Shown: positions 1 to 12,000, numbered from the stretch's first letter. The stretch: DNA of 64,000 nt from Takakia lepidozioides (GCA_030704615.1 CM060734.1:2356001-2420000); one strand, 5' to 3'. Translations and numbers: made by a program. The notes: a model not told the origin generated them from the letters alone.

Positions 1-19
1 CTCCAAGACACCACATTTC

Positions 20-545
20 GTTCAGCCATTAGGTCAAACACTCCTTTTGCATCCTCAATGCACCCACATTTAGCATACATGTCCACCAGGGTAGATTTTC
101 AGAATGACATCTGGTAAAATTCCAGCTTTGATAATGTCCCCATGGACTTCCTTGCCCTTATCCAGCGCTGCCAGACTCGCACACACCTTGCCAAACAAAA
201 ACCTGGGGTGATCTGGTCGGGTTTCACCTCTTCCCTCATCATTTGCTCATAGGTCTCCAAAGCCTCCATCCCGCGCCCCTGTTGTGCATAAGCTGTGATC
301 ATCGCAGTCCAAGACACCATATCTCGTTCGGCCATATTGTCCAACACTCCTTTTTGCATCCTCGATGCTCCCCACATTTTGCATACATGTTCATCAGAGC
401 AGTGTCCAGAACAACATCTGGTATGATTCCAAGCTTCGACAATGTCAACATGGACCTCTTTGCCTTTTTGCAGCAAGGTTTGCCAGGATCACACACGCAT
501 TGCAAACACACAGTACATGAAGGAAGGAAGAAGAAGGAGATGGAG
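20..545 (-). pseudogene. PPR (PLS-type) repeat fragment
   Basis: Reading the minus strand gives PPR wording in several frames: a KGKEVH start, VDMYAKCG-like and MAERDMVSWTAMITAYAQQ stretches, then ALETYEQMM..EVKPDQIT. These are the helical P, L and S motifs of organelle RNA-binding PPR proteins, which in PLS/DYW members act in RNA editing. Frame changes occur around 180, 360 and 480, so the copy cannot be translated through. It begins outside or at the window edge and lacks the C-terminal E and DYW domains. The wording is closest to the repeats at 18.4-19.7 kb, so it is probably a diverged duplicate of that gene. Confidence 0.75.
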
Positions 546-559
546 GTCGCGTTCGCCTA

Positions 560-996
560 GCAGGGTGACTTGGAAATCTTGCTAAGTCCTCGGCCCCCTC
601 ACTGCGACTTACGGAGCTCACAACCCGAGCTCCCTATCAATTGTCCCGTTCGCAATTCGACGCATGTCATTGTAATTTCAAAATAGTGCCATATTGGTTA
701 CAATTTGATAAAAATGTCCCCGGGGGGTCCAACCAGCAGTCGTCAACACGACTGCAAATTTCATTAATATAAAAAATATGTTTTTTTTCAATTTTTGGAA
801 ATCAGCCTATAAATCGGCGTGAAACCCCGAGTTCACTTCTGCCACTTGTATACTCCATCTTTTATGCCAGCGTGGCATAAAAACGACTACGACGACTGGC
901 AAGTCGTCATTCACAACCTGGAGTCCCACGAGCAGTCGTTTCGGACAGAATCGCAACCGCGAGTCGGGTGCGAAAAAACACCTATTCCTTGTAGTG
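560..996. mobile_element. Remnant of a CACTA element, right terminus only
   Basis: The segment ends with TTCCTTGTAGTG (985-996), which on the minus strand reads CACTACAAGGAATAGG, a typical CACTA terminal repeat. Several CGACTG/CAGTCG motifs in both orientations lie inside it (around 733-755, 880-905, 930-960), like subterminal transposase-binding repeats. No matching left terminus is seen between 545 and 900, so the element is truncated or rearranged. Its end lies exactly where the adjoining PPR reading frame loses homology. The left boundary is approximate. Confidence 0.6.
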
Positions 997-1579
997 TTTC
1001 ATCTTCCCAGACAATCTTCTCAACTCAGCATGGATTTCCGTAATTCTGGGATGCAACTTGTCATCTACAACGAAGGTGTGCACCTTGTTGCCAACCTCAA
1101 TGCAGCAGCGACCTGGCTCGTTTCCAACCCCTTTGACCTTCATCATTCTTCTCACTTTTGCAGTATCATCCCACCTGCCAGCTACAGCATAGATGTTTGA
1201 GAGCAACACATAAGTCCCAGCATCCTGTTCAGCCCACATGAGGATAGATGTTGTTGCACGTTCAGCCATCTCCACATTGCCATGGATTCTGCAAGCACCA
1301 AGCAAGGCCTTCCACACCACAACACCTGGATTTATGGGCATTTTATTAATCAGGTCCACTGCCTCATCCGGTTGTCCCGCACGTCCAAGAAGGTCCACCA
1401 TGCAGCCAAAGTGCTTTACTGTCGGAGTGACACCATGATCTTGACTCAGGGAATCAAAGTAGCGTCTTCCTTCATTCAGTAGGCCAGCGTGGCTGCATGT
1501 AGAGAGAACACTTATAAAGGTGATGTTGCATGGCTTCAAGCTGTTCTTTTGCATTCCTTCAAATAGTTGCACGACCTCC
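982..1579 (-). pseudogene. PPR protein C-terminal half (E/E+ region), split by CACTA
   Basis: The minus-strand frame from 1572 reads last PPR motifs and the E/E+ region: VLSTCSHAGLLNEGRRYF, CMVDLLGRAG, KALLGACRIHGNVEMAERA, YVLLSNIYAVAGRWDD, then EPGRCCIEVGNKVHTF and EIHAELRRLSGKMK. In the family this is followed by the DYW deaminase domain. Here the frame runs into a CACTA terminus at 996 and stops after five foreign residues (HYKE, stop at 982-984). The 5' end at 1579 is the left insertion site of the 16.8-kb CACTA element, and the upstream part of the gene resumes at 18383. Across the healed site the two parts are out of frame and several residues of the VVSWNAM..GYA motif are missing, so the gene was probably already damaged or was altered near the insertion. 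Confidence 0.85.
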
Positions 1580-1600
1580 CACTACTGCAAAAAGGGGGGG
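1580..1600. repeat. Left terminal inverted repeat of CACTA element 1
   Basis: CACTACTGCAAAAA followed by a G run. It pairs with the inverted right end at 18360-18382 and resembles the end at 59097 (CACTACAGGAAAAG plus a G run, then CGACGCCC). Confidence 0.9.
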
Positions 1601-2100
1601 GTTTACGACGCCCACGGCCCGGCGCACGCGGCACCGTGCGACCCCACTTATTAGCGACGCCAAGAGGGTCGCTATTCAGGGGTCGGTATTATACCGACCC
1701 CTGAGGGGGCGCTATACTGAAATCCCAGCAAAATGAGGATCCCAAAATGACTAAGTCATTGGGACAGACCCCCCTGGCGTCGCTAATACCGCGGGGTTGA
1801 TTTCCCGTCGGTTTCTTCCTGCGACGCCCCTGCCGACGGTCCCCATCCGACGCCTCTGGGGTCGGATTAGGGTTTTTTCCCCCCAAACGACCTACGGGCC
1901 AACCAAATATATTTTTAACACTGTCTACCGTCGTCCTGGGCGTCGCTTTAAACGGGGAATTTGATTATTAAAGTTCTGATTTTGATTTTTAATTATTTAA
2001 TTGCAATTTAAAGTCTGATTTTGAGCAGGAAACCCGCCCTGAATGGACGGTATCCTACCGACTTCTCTACAGTCGCATTAACAAATAACTAAACAGCTGA
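1600..2100. repeat. Left subterminal region of CACTA element 1
   Basis: Frequent short motifs around GCGACGCC, GACCCC(T/C) and GGGGTCGC occur in both orientations (for example 1650-1710, 1770-1800, 1850-1865). They look like diverged copies of the palindromes in the right subterminal zone. No coding sequence is supported. Confidence 0.7.
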
Positions 2101-2104
2101 CTAC

Positions 2105-2960
2105 GACCCCTAAGCAGTCGCTACGCGCACCCCAATATATATTTGGGAGCTCGAACCGACACCCAGGGAGTCGCTGGTAGCACCCCACACAAACATGAAA
2201 AAAAAAAAAACAGAAAAAAAAACACACACACAACAACAGTCTCCCTAGGGGGCGCTGTTAAACAGCGTTGGGTAATTAGCGTAGGAACATGTACCGACCC
2301 CCAGGGAGGCACTGATAGCACCCCAAAAATATTTTGTAAAAATACTCACAGCGACCCCCCATGGGTCGCTGTTAAGCAGCGTCGGATTATTGTTAGGAAG
2401 TTGAAGCGACCCCCAGTAAGGCGCTGATAGCACCCCCAAAAATATGGACAAAAATGTCTAACAACGACGGCCTAGGGGTCGCTGTCAACAGCGTCGGGTT
2501 ATTGTTTAGGGACTTCAAGTGACCTCAGGGAAGGCGCTGATAATAGTAGCGACCCCCGGGGAGTCACTAATAGAACAATTTTTTATTAAATCGAATTTTA
2601 ATGAATTTTAAATAAGTATTATGATTTAAAATATCTAGGATTGCGGATTTGAGGGGAGTAATGATTTTATTTTTGGCTCTATTTTGTTCTTTGAATTCAG
2701 ACTTTGGACTACTACATCCATGCAAAAGATTGGACCAAAACAAAATAATAAAATAAAATAAAATAAAACAATAAAAAACAATAAAAAAACAATAAAAAAA
2801 ATCCTTGGGTCACTATTGCAGAACTCTCTATGAAGAGTGCATGAGGTTGAAGAGAACTTAATCTTGGAGTGCAAATGAGGGAAGAAAATATGGTTTTGGG
2901 TCTAGATGATTTTTTTTTGCTGCGCTGTCATTAAGCATATGGCTGGAGAATGGAACTTAA
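2105..2960. repeat. Subterminal repeat block, copy 1
   Basis: The block contains units of the type CGACCCCCA.GG(G/A)(A/G)G(T/G)CGCTG spaced about 60-90 bp. An AT-rich piece follows (2590-2960) with A-rich microsatellite AAATAAAATAAAA. The whole order recurs at 3790-4860, so it is a segmental duplication inside the element. The shared AT-rich tail includes ATCTAGGATTGCGGATTTGA. Confidence 0.75.
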
Positions 2961-3790
2961 AAAAAATTATGTGCAGGCGAAACACAATTTTCCGTCTGTA
3001 CGACACGTAGTTGTGTTCATCACTTGAATGAGTATGCTTGCTTGCTTCCTACCAACCCTGAATGCAATGACGGGTACCTTAATTGATCTGAATGGAAACC
3101 CCTACCTTGAGCTTTATGCCTGATTTGTGGAGGGCTATCCCCCCCCCCCAAACAATCCCTGAAAATAGCAATAGCACCTTCATGCCATCTGCGTTGGATT
3201 GCCATAGCACTGAGAAGTGAAATGCAATTGTGTATACAGAGAAGCTGTTCCCCAACGCTGCAAACCGTGCACTAGAATTGAAGTTTGCCTGCGTGTGATC
3301 CCTATCAAATCCCAAACATGTCTGATCATAGTGACAGATTAAAATGATACAATATTGGTTCAATGGACGACTTCTGATGGACAATAGGTGTCGGCTCTTG
3401 CTACCACAAATATAGGAATAAACTGCTTTATACACATACAGTGGGTATCTGAAAATTTGGATGGCCTAACATGTACCTCAATCTCGTTCTTTGAAATGGG
3501 TGTAGGAATCTTGGGAGTTGTTCACACCAAATTCCACCTTCTGCACCACTTCATGACCCAGAAGTGAGGGCACGCACATTGTAGACGTTGTCATTAAGCA
3601 TATGGCTTGAGAATGGAATTAAAAAAAAATCATGTGCAGTCGATTGGATCCGACACCCTACACGTCGTTGCCAAACACCGTCGGGTTATCTTGAAACCCA
3701 AATAAAACTGGCAGCGACCGCCCGGGCGTCGATGGCACTACCCCAAGAAACATGGCGAAAGAAAAAACACCTATGATCCCCTCGTGGTCG
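2960..3790. other. Spacer between duplicated subterminal blocks
   Basis: No gene is seen. A third copy of the short phrase TGTCATTAAGCATATGGCT lies near 3590 (others near 2930 and 4795), so the unit that duplicated probably extended into this spacer. The short ORFs here have no recognisable features. Confidence 0.5.
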
Positions 3791-4880
3791 CTGTTAAACA
3801 CCCCCAGTAAAATATTTGGGAACTACAACCGATGCCCAGGGAGTCGCTGGTAGCACCCCACACAAATATGGAAAAAAAAAACAAAAAAAAAACAAAACAA
3901 CAACAACCAAAGGGACGTTGTTAAATAGCGTTGGGTTAGCGTAGGGACATGTACCGACCCCCAGGGAGGCGCCAATAGCACCCCAAAAATATTTTACAAA
4001 AAAACTCACACCGACCCCCCATGGGTCGCTGTTAATCAGCGTCGGGTTATTGTTTAGGGACTTGAAGCGACCCCCAGGAAGGCGCTGATAGCACCCCAAA
4101 AAATACTTGCAAGAAAATCTGACAACGACCCCTAGGGGGTCGCAGGTAACCGGCGTCGGGTTATTTAATTATATGGACTTGTAGCAAACCCCCTGAAGGC
4201 GCTGATCGCACCCCAAAAATATTTTGCAAAAATACTCACAGCGACCCCCCATGGGTCGTTGTTAAGTAGCGTCGGGTTATTATTAGGAAGTTGAAGCGAC
4301 TCCCATGAAGGCGCTGATAGCACCCCCCAAAATATGGACAAAAAACTCTGACAGCGACGGCCTAGGGGTGGCTGTTAACAGCGTCGGGTTATTGTTTAGG
4401 GACTTGAAGCGACCTCAGGGAAGGCGCTGATAGTAGTAGCGACCCCCAGGGAGTCACTAATAGAACGATTAAATAAAATTTTAATGAATTTTAAATAAGT
4501 ATTATGATTTAGAATATCTAGGATTGCGGATTTGAGGGGCATAATGATTTTATTTTTGGCTCTATTTTGTTCTTTGAATTCATACTTTGGACTACTACAT
4601 CCATGCAAAAGATTGGACCAAAACAAAAATGGAAAAAAAAAGTTTTCTTGGGTCACTATTGTAGAACTCTCTATAAAGAGTGCATGAGGTTGAAAAGAAC
4701 TTAATTTTGGAGTGCAAATGAGGGAAGAAAATATGGTTTTGGGTCCAGATGATTTTTTTTTGCTGTGAAATTTTGCACGCACATTGCACACGCTGTCATT
4801 AAGCATATGGCTAGAGAATGGAACAAAAAAAAAAATCATGTGCAGGCGAAACACAGTTTTCCGTCTGTACGACACGTAGT
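3790..4880. repeat. Subterminal repeat block, copy 2
   Basis: Second copy of the 2105-2960 block, with the same GACCCCCATGGGTCGCTGTTAA-type units (4010-4035 and 4245-4265) and the same AT-rich tail ending in the AAGCATATGGCTAGAGAATGG phrase. It contains about twice as many GC-rich units as copy 1, so local expansion occurred. Confidence 0.75.
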
Positions 4881-5105
4881 TACGTTCATCACTTGAATGA
4901 CCCATTGAATGAACTTGGTTCAAGCTCATCTTTGGTCCACATGTGCTTAAGTATTGTCAAATCACCAATGTAAAGTCGCAAAAGATGAGCATCAAGAAGA
5001 AATATTCACATCAATCGGTTAATCAAATGTATCCAAAGTGCATCATGAGAATATCTACAATGCCCTTCTACGCGATCCCAGTCTCAAAGCAACCCTAGTT
5101 CTGTC

Positions 5106-5313
5106 ACACACATCCCTACTCATGTTGTATCTGGAGGTCCCAAGCATCTTGCGAGAACTCGTAGGATGCAAATAGCTCGGTGCCAGCCCTAATAGTCGTA
5201 CTAGCACATGTCATCACAAACATGTGCATCCCCTCACAGTATGGGGATAAATGGAGGCCGGTGAAATTGGAGTGCAAGTACTTCAAAACCATATTGACTA
5301 ACCAAAAAGACAT
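5106..5313 (-). pseudogene. Second, partial copy of SET-like C-terminal segment
   Basis: The minus frame reads YCEGMHMFVMTCASTTIRAG, then TELFASYEFSQDAWDL. It matches almost word for word the segment at 26340-26470 of the other CACTA copy and, more loosely, the one at about 9920-10040. I..G.ELFASYEF corresponds to the terminal I..GEEL..DY landmark of SET domains. It lies 150 bp beyond the end of the transposase gene and has no start of its own, so it is a duplicated fragment within the element. Confidence 0.6.
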
Positions 5314-5460
5314 CTATCACTATGATATACAACAATTTGCAACTGTTCTTGTCATATTGGCAAATTGTTGTACATCATGGTGGGAGACGTCCTCTTGGTT
5401 GGTCAATTTGGTTCAAAAGTAGTTGCCCTGTTCGCCTTGTAACAATGTGCCGCGTGGGTA

Positions 5461-8400
5461 CTACATCATGTCATCGGGAGGGACATCATCTTCCTCATCA
5501 AGCTCCAACTCCTGTCTATTGTCCTCATCGAAGTCACTATATTGACCCCTCTCAAGAGAGTCATGATCAAAAGCCGAATCATCATCCATATATTCATATG
5601 GCTCTTGCACGACCGGAGGGTCAATAGGAAGCGGCACAATAGGATCTTCCTCTTTTTGTACATCCTCATTGTCATTGTCATCGTCATCCTCGTCTTCCTC
5701 CTCCTCCTCCTCCTCCTCCTCCCGCGCAATATTTGCATCATGATCTCCTCCAACATTGTTCAAGGCAGTGTCTTCAATTGCCTCTATCCACGAAGCATCA
5801 TCTCCCGCATCCGCCTCGGCCATCTTGTCCACCTTGGTCGCTTCAACCACTTCGGCCTCATCACCACCCCAACGGTTTGATCCCTTGCCATGGTAAATGC
5901 GTCTCTCTCTTGGCCTAGCTTGCACAACCACCTTCCAATTGCCCGATCTAGTCTTGTCTTCGGAAAAAAAAAACTTGTTCTATGTCCTTCGGCCATGCAA
6001 ATGGTTCATTGGAGATGCGTGTAGAGGGCGTGATCCTGGAAGTGTTGACCCGCATGAAGCCACACTCGTCAGGCAAGAGGGTTGCATTTGGGCCTACAAT
6101 GTGGGGTTGGAACCACCTCCCCTTGAAAAGAATAGGGCGATGGTGATCATACTCGAGTTGCAAAATGGCATCAAGCTCCCCAATATATTCAAGCTTGCTT
6201 CTCTCGGGTCGAATGTCCCTTGTGCTTGACACGGAGTCTTGCCAATATGTTGCACACAAACCGGAGTCAAATGTGGTCTTCCGACGCATGTCAAGAGAAC
6301 GGATGCGGAAATGACAACCATGAATCCAAATTGAGGAGAATGAAATGGCATATTGAGATGGCCCACTCGCAAGCTCTTGCACTAAAGGCGGCACCACCTC
6401 GCCCGCGGCCATCGCAGCCTTAACTCCACTCCGGAGCCAATGGCAAAATGGTCTCAATGGTTGCATCTCCGTGGGCAAATCACGCGCCCCCGATGGGGCC
6501 GGGCTCCTGGATCCGCGCCGTCCTCGTGAGGCTCGCAATTCCCTCGTACGTGTGCGTCTCCAAATTGTACTTGCTTCCAACCGCCGTGCATTCTCATCCG
6601 CATGTCTTGCCTCCCACTCCACTATGCAAGGGGTGTTCTTCAATACAAAGTCATGAGCTTGCTCCACCTCGGTGTTCGATAGTTTCACCCTCCTTGATTT
6701 TTTGGGCAAAACCATGTCCTTGTTCCGCACATCATCATCTTCCTTCCACATTGGAGGGGCCTCTTTGTCCACCCTTCTCATGTACTCCGTACATAACACC
6801 ATAGCCTCTTGCAATGTGTACCCCTCCGCCATGCTACCCTTGGGATGTGCCTTTTGCCGCACGTGTGCCTTGACCTCCTTCATGTAATGCTCTAGAAAGT
6901 ACATCCACCGAGCATGGACCAGTCTGGCAATCTCCGCCTCTTCCACCAAGTGCACTACCAAATGCACTTGGATGTCAAAGAAATTAGGGGAAGATGCATC
7001 TCCAACATACACAAGACTGTGGCCGCCTCCTCCTTCATTCGTGGAAAATCCGCCTCGCCCATCTCTTTTGTGCAAAGCCAACGAAATAAATCAGCAAGTC
7101 GATAGACGGCTTTTCGAATGCCCTCATGGAGTGTCCCTCGTATTGCAATGGGAAGGATGTCTTGCAAAATGTTGTGGTAGTCATGAGACTTCAAACCATG
7201 AATAGTGGTGGCATCCTCAAATTTGTTGCGTAGAGATGCGCCATACCCGGTCGGGGTCCGGATAGCTTGTATTGTGGTCCGCACTTGCTTGTATTCCTCC
7301 TTTGTCCTAGTCCAAGTTGGCATCCTATACTTCCACTTGGGAGCATTGTTCACGTCCACACCATCAGCTTCAGGCCATAGTTGTGGCATACGGTTTTGGG
7401 CTTGGAGTTCTCGCCTCACACCAAGGGAATCACCGCCGCGTTTCTTCTTCCCCCCGGTTAAGTTTGCCATTACACGAATAAGTGATGAGCACACATTCTT
7501 CTCAATATGCATGGGATCAAGGAGGTGCCGGATTTTCAGATCCTGCGTATCATGAAATTTCCATATAATTTGTCATAAACCCTGAACTCGGTGCAATTTC
7601 ATATGAATATGTCATGACATTCAATGAAATATGTATGGTCCAATGCATTTTGGACTTGTACCTCCCAATAAGGCAACTCGTAGAAGATTGAGAGCCGGGA
7701 CATGCCACACCTCTTGAGCCGACGTTTTTTATCCAGCACCTCTTGCCACCGGGCTTTCCAAAATGACCCAGGGGGACGCACGGGTGGAGGTCTCCTCTCC
7801 ACGGTCCCATCAAATAATTTTTTGCCTCTCGTTCTCCATGGATGGTTGAGAGGAAGAAATTTCCGGTAGTTGGGATAGATCATTTTCACGACGTTCTTCG
7901 AATGCTTTGCATCAAGGTTATCCGGCCCACAACATGAACATGCTGCGTACCCCTTTGTGCTTAGTCCCGAACAAACTGAAAGCCTTGCACAAAACCATGA
8001 ATTTAGTTGGGATTTAACATTCGTCGCCTCGTATAATTTCAATGAACCGAGCAAAAACATGAATTGCTAAAGAAAAATCATGACGAGCACATACAAAACA
8101 TGATATACGATAGAATATATATGTTATAGGTAATATCAAATTAAAATGTACATGGATAGTCATGCATTGTCCATAGCAAAAGCCCTCGCAAGAGAAAAGA
8201 ACGTTGGCCAGTGGGTGCCGATGCGTCATAAGCTGGAACTCCATTCCATAATATATTGAGTTCGTCAACCAATGGACGCAGATACACATCCATATTCGCA
8301 ACTTGTTTTTTCCCCACAACACAAATTATTTGCAATATATATAAGATCGTTTCAAATTCAAACAGAACAAATGATATTCTTAGTTCCATATATACTCGAC

Positions 8401-9656
8401 ATTGTACTACCACGTACATCCTAAAGCAACAAAAAAGAGTTGTGTTATTCACTTGGCACAATGGCAGCCAACATGATATGACCCTTCTTGATAGCAAGAT
8501 AAGGAGGGATGTTGTAGTTAACCAGAGTCACAGGCCATGTTGAATGGCTACTTGACTGGACTGAATGTGGGTTTACACCATCCGCGGAGAAGCCGAGCCG
8601 AACATGTCTTGGATCGTCCTTCAAAAAAGGCCATTGTTCCTCGGTGTGTTTCCATGCCGGCGAATCGTGAGGGCCGCACATCTTTCCGGGAGGGCTCCAA
8701 TGCTCCGCATGCCACTTCATGAGTTGGGCAAATGATGGACTCCGAAATTGTGCTTTAAAGCGCGGGATGACTGGAAAATAATGCATTTTCTAACCTCCCC
8801 CACAAACACAACAAATATATCAATATTTACTTTCTGTCATTTGGATCCACATATTGTACGTAAGAGAGGGGTATATATTTGCAAAGGTTTGTATGTAGAT
8901 ATTTTGTAAAGTCTACATTAGTTGAAGGATTCATATAACCTATATGCATACCCTAATAATATCGGAATGATACAACCTCTTAAACCCTACACCCTAAAAT
9001 GATATATTAGTTGGTGGACACATGTATATATGTATATAAATATAAATGGCAGGAAAGAGAATATAAGAGAAATGTACCTTTCGTGGGATCTTCTTTCCTT
9101 GAACATCATCTCGGTATCTAGATTTTTTGCACTTGGGACACGTGGTAGCACGCGCATGCTCTCCATAGTACAAGGTGCGATCACAAGGACATGCATGGAT
9201 AATTTTGTAGCCCATTCCACTGTGTCTAGAACCTGTCTTGCCTCTTTTCGAGAACGTGGCATTTTATGCTCCAAATGGGGGGCGAGGATGTGGTCCGCAA
9301 TTGTGCGCATGATTGCGGACATGCCAATGTTGCTTATGTTGAACCGAGATTGCAAATTAAGCAACAACGGTATATTAGTGGAAAGTCGACTCACTTTTGC
9401 TCCTTTATACAAGGGTGTTTTTGCCTCGGCTTCCATTGGATTTGGGTCGACATCTTCATCCAATGTGGCCGGGCGAGCCATATCCTCCCCAATTTGTTGT
9501 CCCTCCCCCAAGTGGTTCATTAACAAATCCTCCATGGCTCTCACATCGTCGTCCATATTGTGTTCATTTTCCACCTCGTCACCGTCTTGGGCAATATGGT
9601 CGTCTGGGCCTTGTTCTCCGCGGCCAATACCAGTGTTGTTGTCCACCTCGGCCTAC
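5461..9656 (-). pseudogene. CACTA transposase (tnp2 / DUF4218 / DUF4216), broken
   Basis: Reading 9656 to 5461 on the minus strand gives the ordered domains of a TNPD-type CACTA transposase, which cuts and moves the element. There is an acidic N-part (9646-9400). Then comes tnp2: TPLYKGAKVSRLS, IHACPCDRTLYYGEHA with CPKCKKSRY (9400-9070), WHAEHWSP..DSPAWK and VRLGFSADGVNP (8786-8445), DVYLRPLVDELNILW (8330-8160), KMIYPNYRKFLP (7980-7600) and DPMHIEKNVCSSLI (about 7515). DUF4218 follows (RWMYFLEHYMKEVKAHVRQK, about 6900), then DUF4216 (NEPFAWPKDIEQVFFF) and an acidic tail. At least four introns lie between exons. Faults: a stop just before the GTG-led frame (about 9655) and a one-base deletion near 9216 compared with the copy at 27360. 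A functional product from this copy is unlikely. Confidence 0.88.
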
Positions 9657-9879
9657 GTGCCCCTTGGAGTGTTCGCTGACCTCATTTGCTCTTGTACTTG
9701 GATCTATAAATACATTCACAATTCATTTAATATACAATGGTTGGGAATTGCTCCATTTGCATCCAAAAAATATATGTACATTGGCACATTCAGCCTAAAA
9801 CCTAAACCCTAATCACCAATCCCTACCGGTGCCAGAATAGGGGCCACGATATGTGTACATGACTAATCACCATCCCCTA

Positions 9880-10886
9880 CTACAAGTTTCCTTGGCGGCC
9901 GCGGAAGTGACGTTTGTAACGTTTGTCAAACTCGCTCCACTCCCGATGGACTCTCTCATCCCAAGCCTTATCAGAGAACTCATAAGAGGCGAACAACTTT
10001 GAACCGGCGGGAATCGTAGTACATGCACATGTCATAACAAAATTTGATATCGATTGTGCTAGCCTAACATCCCCGTCATGTCACTCATCCCACAATACAT
10101 TGGTCATTTTAGGGTTACCAATTGAACTATTGATGAACCCTGCAACATTCCCGAACACATCGGGATCTCCGTCACATATGACCCTTGTTCCAGGGTCCAA
10201 CACCCGATTGAAGACATCGAGGTCATTGACACAAAGACCATAAGGTCTCACCCAAGGGGCTACCCATCGCATTTGCGTCCAGTGGAACCACATGTAGTAT
10301 GGGCCAAAGTAGGGAAATAAGTCCACTGTCTGCCCTCTCCCTGGAGGAACCACAATATCCTCCATTGCAAATAGCCCATGACCCATGGAAGGGTTGGTGG
10401 CGGCTTTGACACAATATCGCTAACCCCAAAACTGAAATGGTTGGCTTTGAGGAATGGGGACCGGAGGCACTAGTGCACGCCAGAGGCTAGGCCTGAATGG
10501 TGTCTGCAACATCGTCCTATACACCTTGTCAGTAACCCTAGGATCATCGGGCCGTCGTACCTCAAGTACCGGTGGTGGCCTATACTTCCTAGGGGTCCGG
10601 GTGGGACGCCGTGAGACACCTATGGGGGCCTGGGATTGGGAAGGGGCAGCTGTCCGAATATGTTGGCGTGATTGGTGATGTGAACTAGGAGGTGGAGTGA
10701 TATGTGACTGATTGGGTGAGCAGCTAGAGGTGATTGTGCACGGGGTGGACTCGAAAGGAGATGTGACTCGTGGGCTGCTGTACTAGTGCAAACTGGATGT
10801 GATAGAGGTGATCCATGGACCGGTGCAGTACTAGTGCAAAGTGGAGGTGGTAGAGGTGACTCATAGATCGGTGGAGTGCAGCCCAC
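9880..10886 (-). pseudogene. Proline-rich linker plus SET-like domain, 3' half of split ORF
   Basis: From 10886 the minus strand encodes a proline/serine-rich linker (ESPLPPPLCTSTAP). The SET-like region follows at 10386: MGHGLFAMEDI, DLFPYFGPYY, CDGDPDVFGNVAGFINSS, NVLWDE, then after a frame change MTCACTTIPAGSKLFASYEF, ending at 9880. SET methyltransferase domains show GxG(V/L)FA..DI near the start, GN.ARFINHSC in the cofactor pocket and GEEL..DY at the end. All three landmarks are here, but HSC is replaced by SSI, so catalytic activity is doubtful. Stops occur before the RYCVKAA phrase and after NVLWDE, and similar breaks occur in the copy at 25.9-26.5 kb. It lies directly upstream of the transposase exons on the same strand. 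Confidence 0.65.
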
Positions 10887-12000
10887 ATGGGTTTATTTAT
10901 TTATTTATTTAGGGTGATGCATGCACCCTCTCTCTCTCCCTCACCACCTCTGTGCAGCAATTCGCAGCAACGGGGGGGGGGGGCAATTCGCAGCCACCCC
11001 AGCCCACATGGGCTGCGAATTGCTGCACAGAGGTGGTGAGAGAGAGAGAGGGTGCCTGCATCACCCTAAATAAATAAGCCACCCCAGCCCACATAGCATT
11101 TTTGTTTTCCGATTTTGGGTAATGCAGGTACCCTCTCTCTCTCCCTCACCATCTCTGCGCGGCCAGCCCCCTGTTGCTACGAATTGCTACACAGAGGTGG
11201 TGAGGGAGAGAGAGAGGGTGCCTGCATTACCCAAAATAAATAAATAAATGCCCATGTGGGCTGCGGTGCTTGCACGCACCAGCGCGGCCAGCCCCCCGTT
11301 GCTGGTCAAGGAGAGAGAGAGAGGGTGTCTGCATCAGCCAAAAAAAAAAAAAAAAAAACCCATGTGGGCTGGGGTGCCTGCGCGCACCAGCGCGGCCAGC
11401 CCCCCGTTGCTGTGAATTGCTTGACAGACAAGAGGGTGATAGAGAGAGGGTGCCTACCATCACCTAAATTTGAAAAAAAAAAAAAAAAACCCAAAGTGGG
11501 TTGGGGTGCCTGCGCGCACCAGCGCGGCCAGCCCCCCGTTGCTGTGAATTGCTTGACAGACAAGAGGGTGATAGAGAGAGGGTGCCTGCCATCACCTAAA
11601 TTTGAAAAAAAAAAAAAAAACCCAAAGTGGGCTGGGGTGCCTGCGCGCACCAATGCGGCCAGCCCCCCCTTGCTGCGAATTGCTTGACAGAGAGCATGCG
11701 TGATAGAAAGGGTGCTTGCCATCACCCAAATTTGAAAAACAAAAAGACCGAGTGGGCTGGTATGGCTGTTTGCACCAATGTGGCCAGCCCCCCGTTGTTG
11801 CGAATTGCTTGGCAGAGAGCATGCGTGATAGAGAGGGTGCCTGCCATCACCCAAATTTAAAAAAAAGTAAAGCCCAAGTGGGCTAGTGTGGCTGCGCGCA
11901 CCAATGCAGCCAGCTCCCCGTTGCTGCGAATTGCTTGACAGAGAGGTAGTGTGAGAGAATGAGAGGGTGCCATTACCCAAATTCGAAAACCTAACCAAGC
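10878..12000. repeat. Minisatellite array A (about 150-bp units) in CACTA 1
   Basis: Units contain the core GCGCACCAGCGCGGCCAGCC, then CCCGTTGCTG.GAATTGCTTGACAGA, a GA-rich run, GGGTGCCTGC.ATCACC and an A-rich tract. There are about six units in this orientation from 11220 on. Near 10900-11190 shorter units point both ways and form palindromes. The same unit occurs reversed at 14044-14610. The long ORFs across this array are repeat artefacts. Confidence 0.9.

Noticed and set aside
5466-5880. Arginine-rich and leucine/valine-rich ORFs near 5.7 kb
   Set aside because: Alternative-frame readings of the acidic GAA/GAG-rich tail of the transposase gene.
9030-9812. 260-codon plus-strand ORF
   Set aside because: Antisense of the tnp2 N-terminal exons, whose minus-strand translation has the family motifs.
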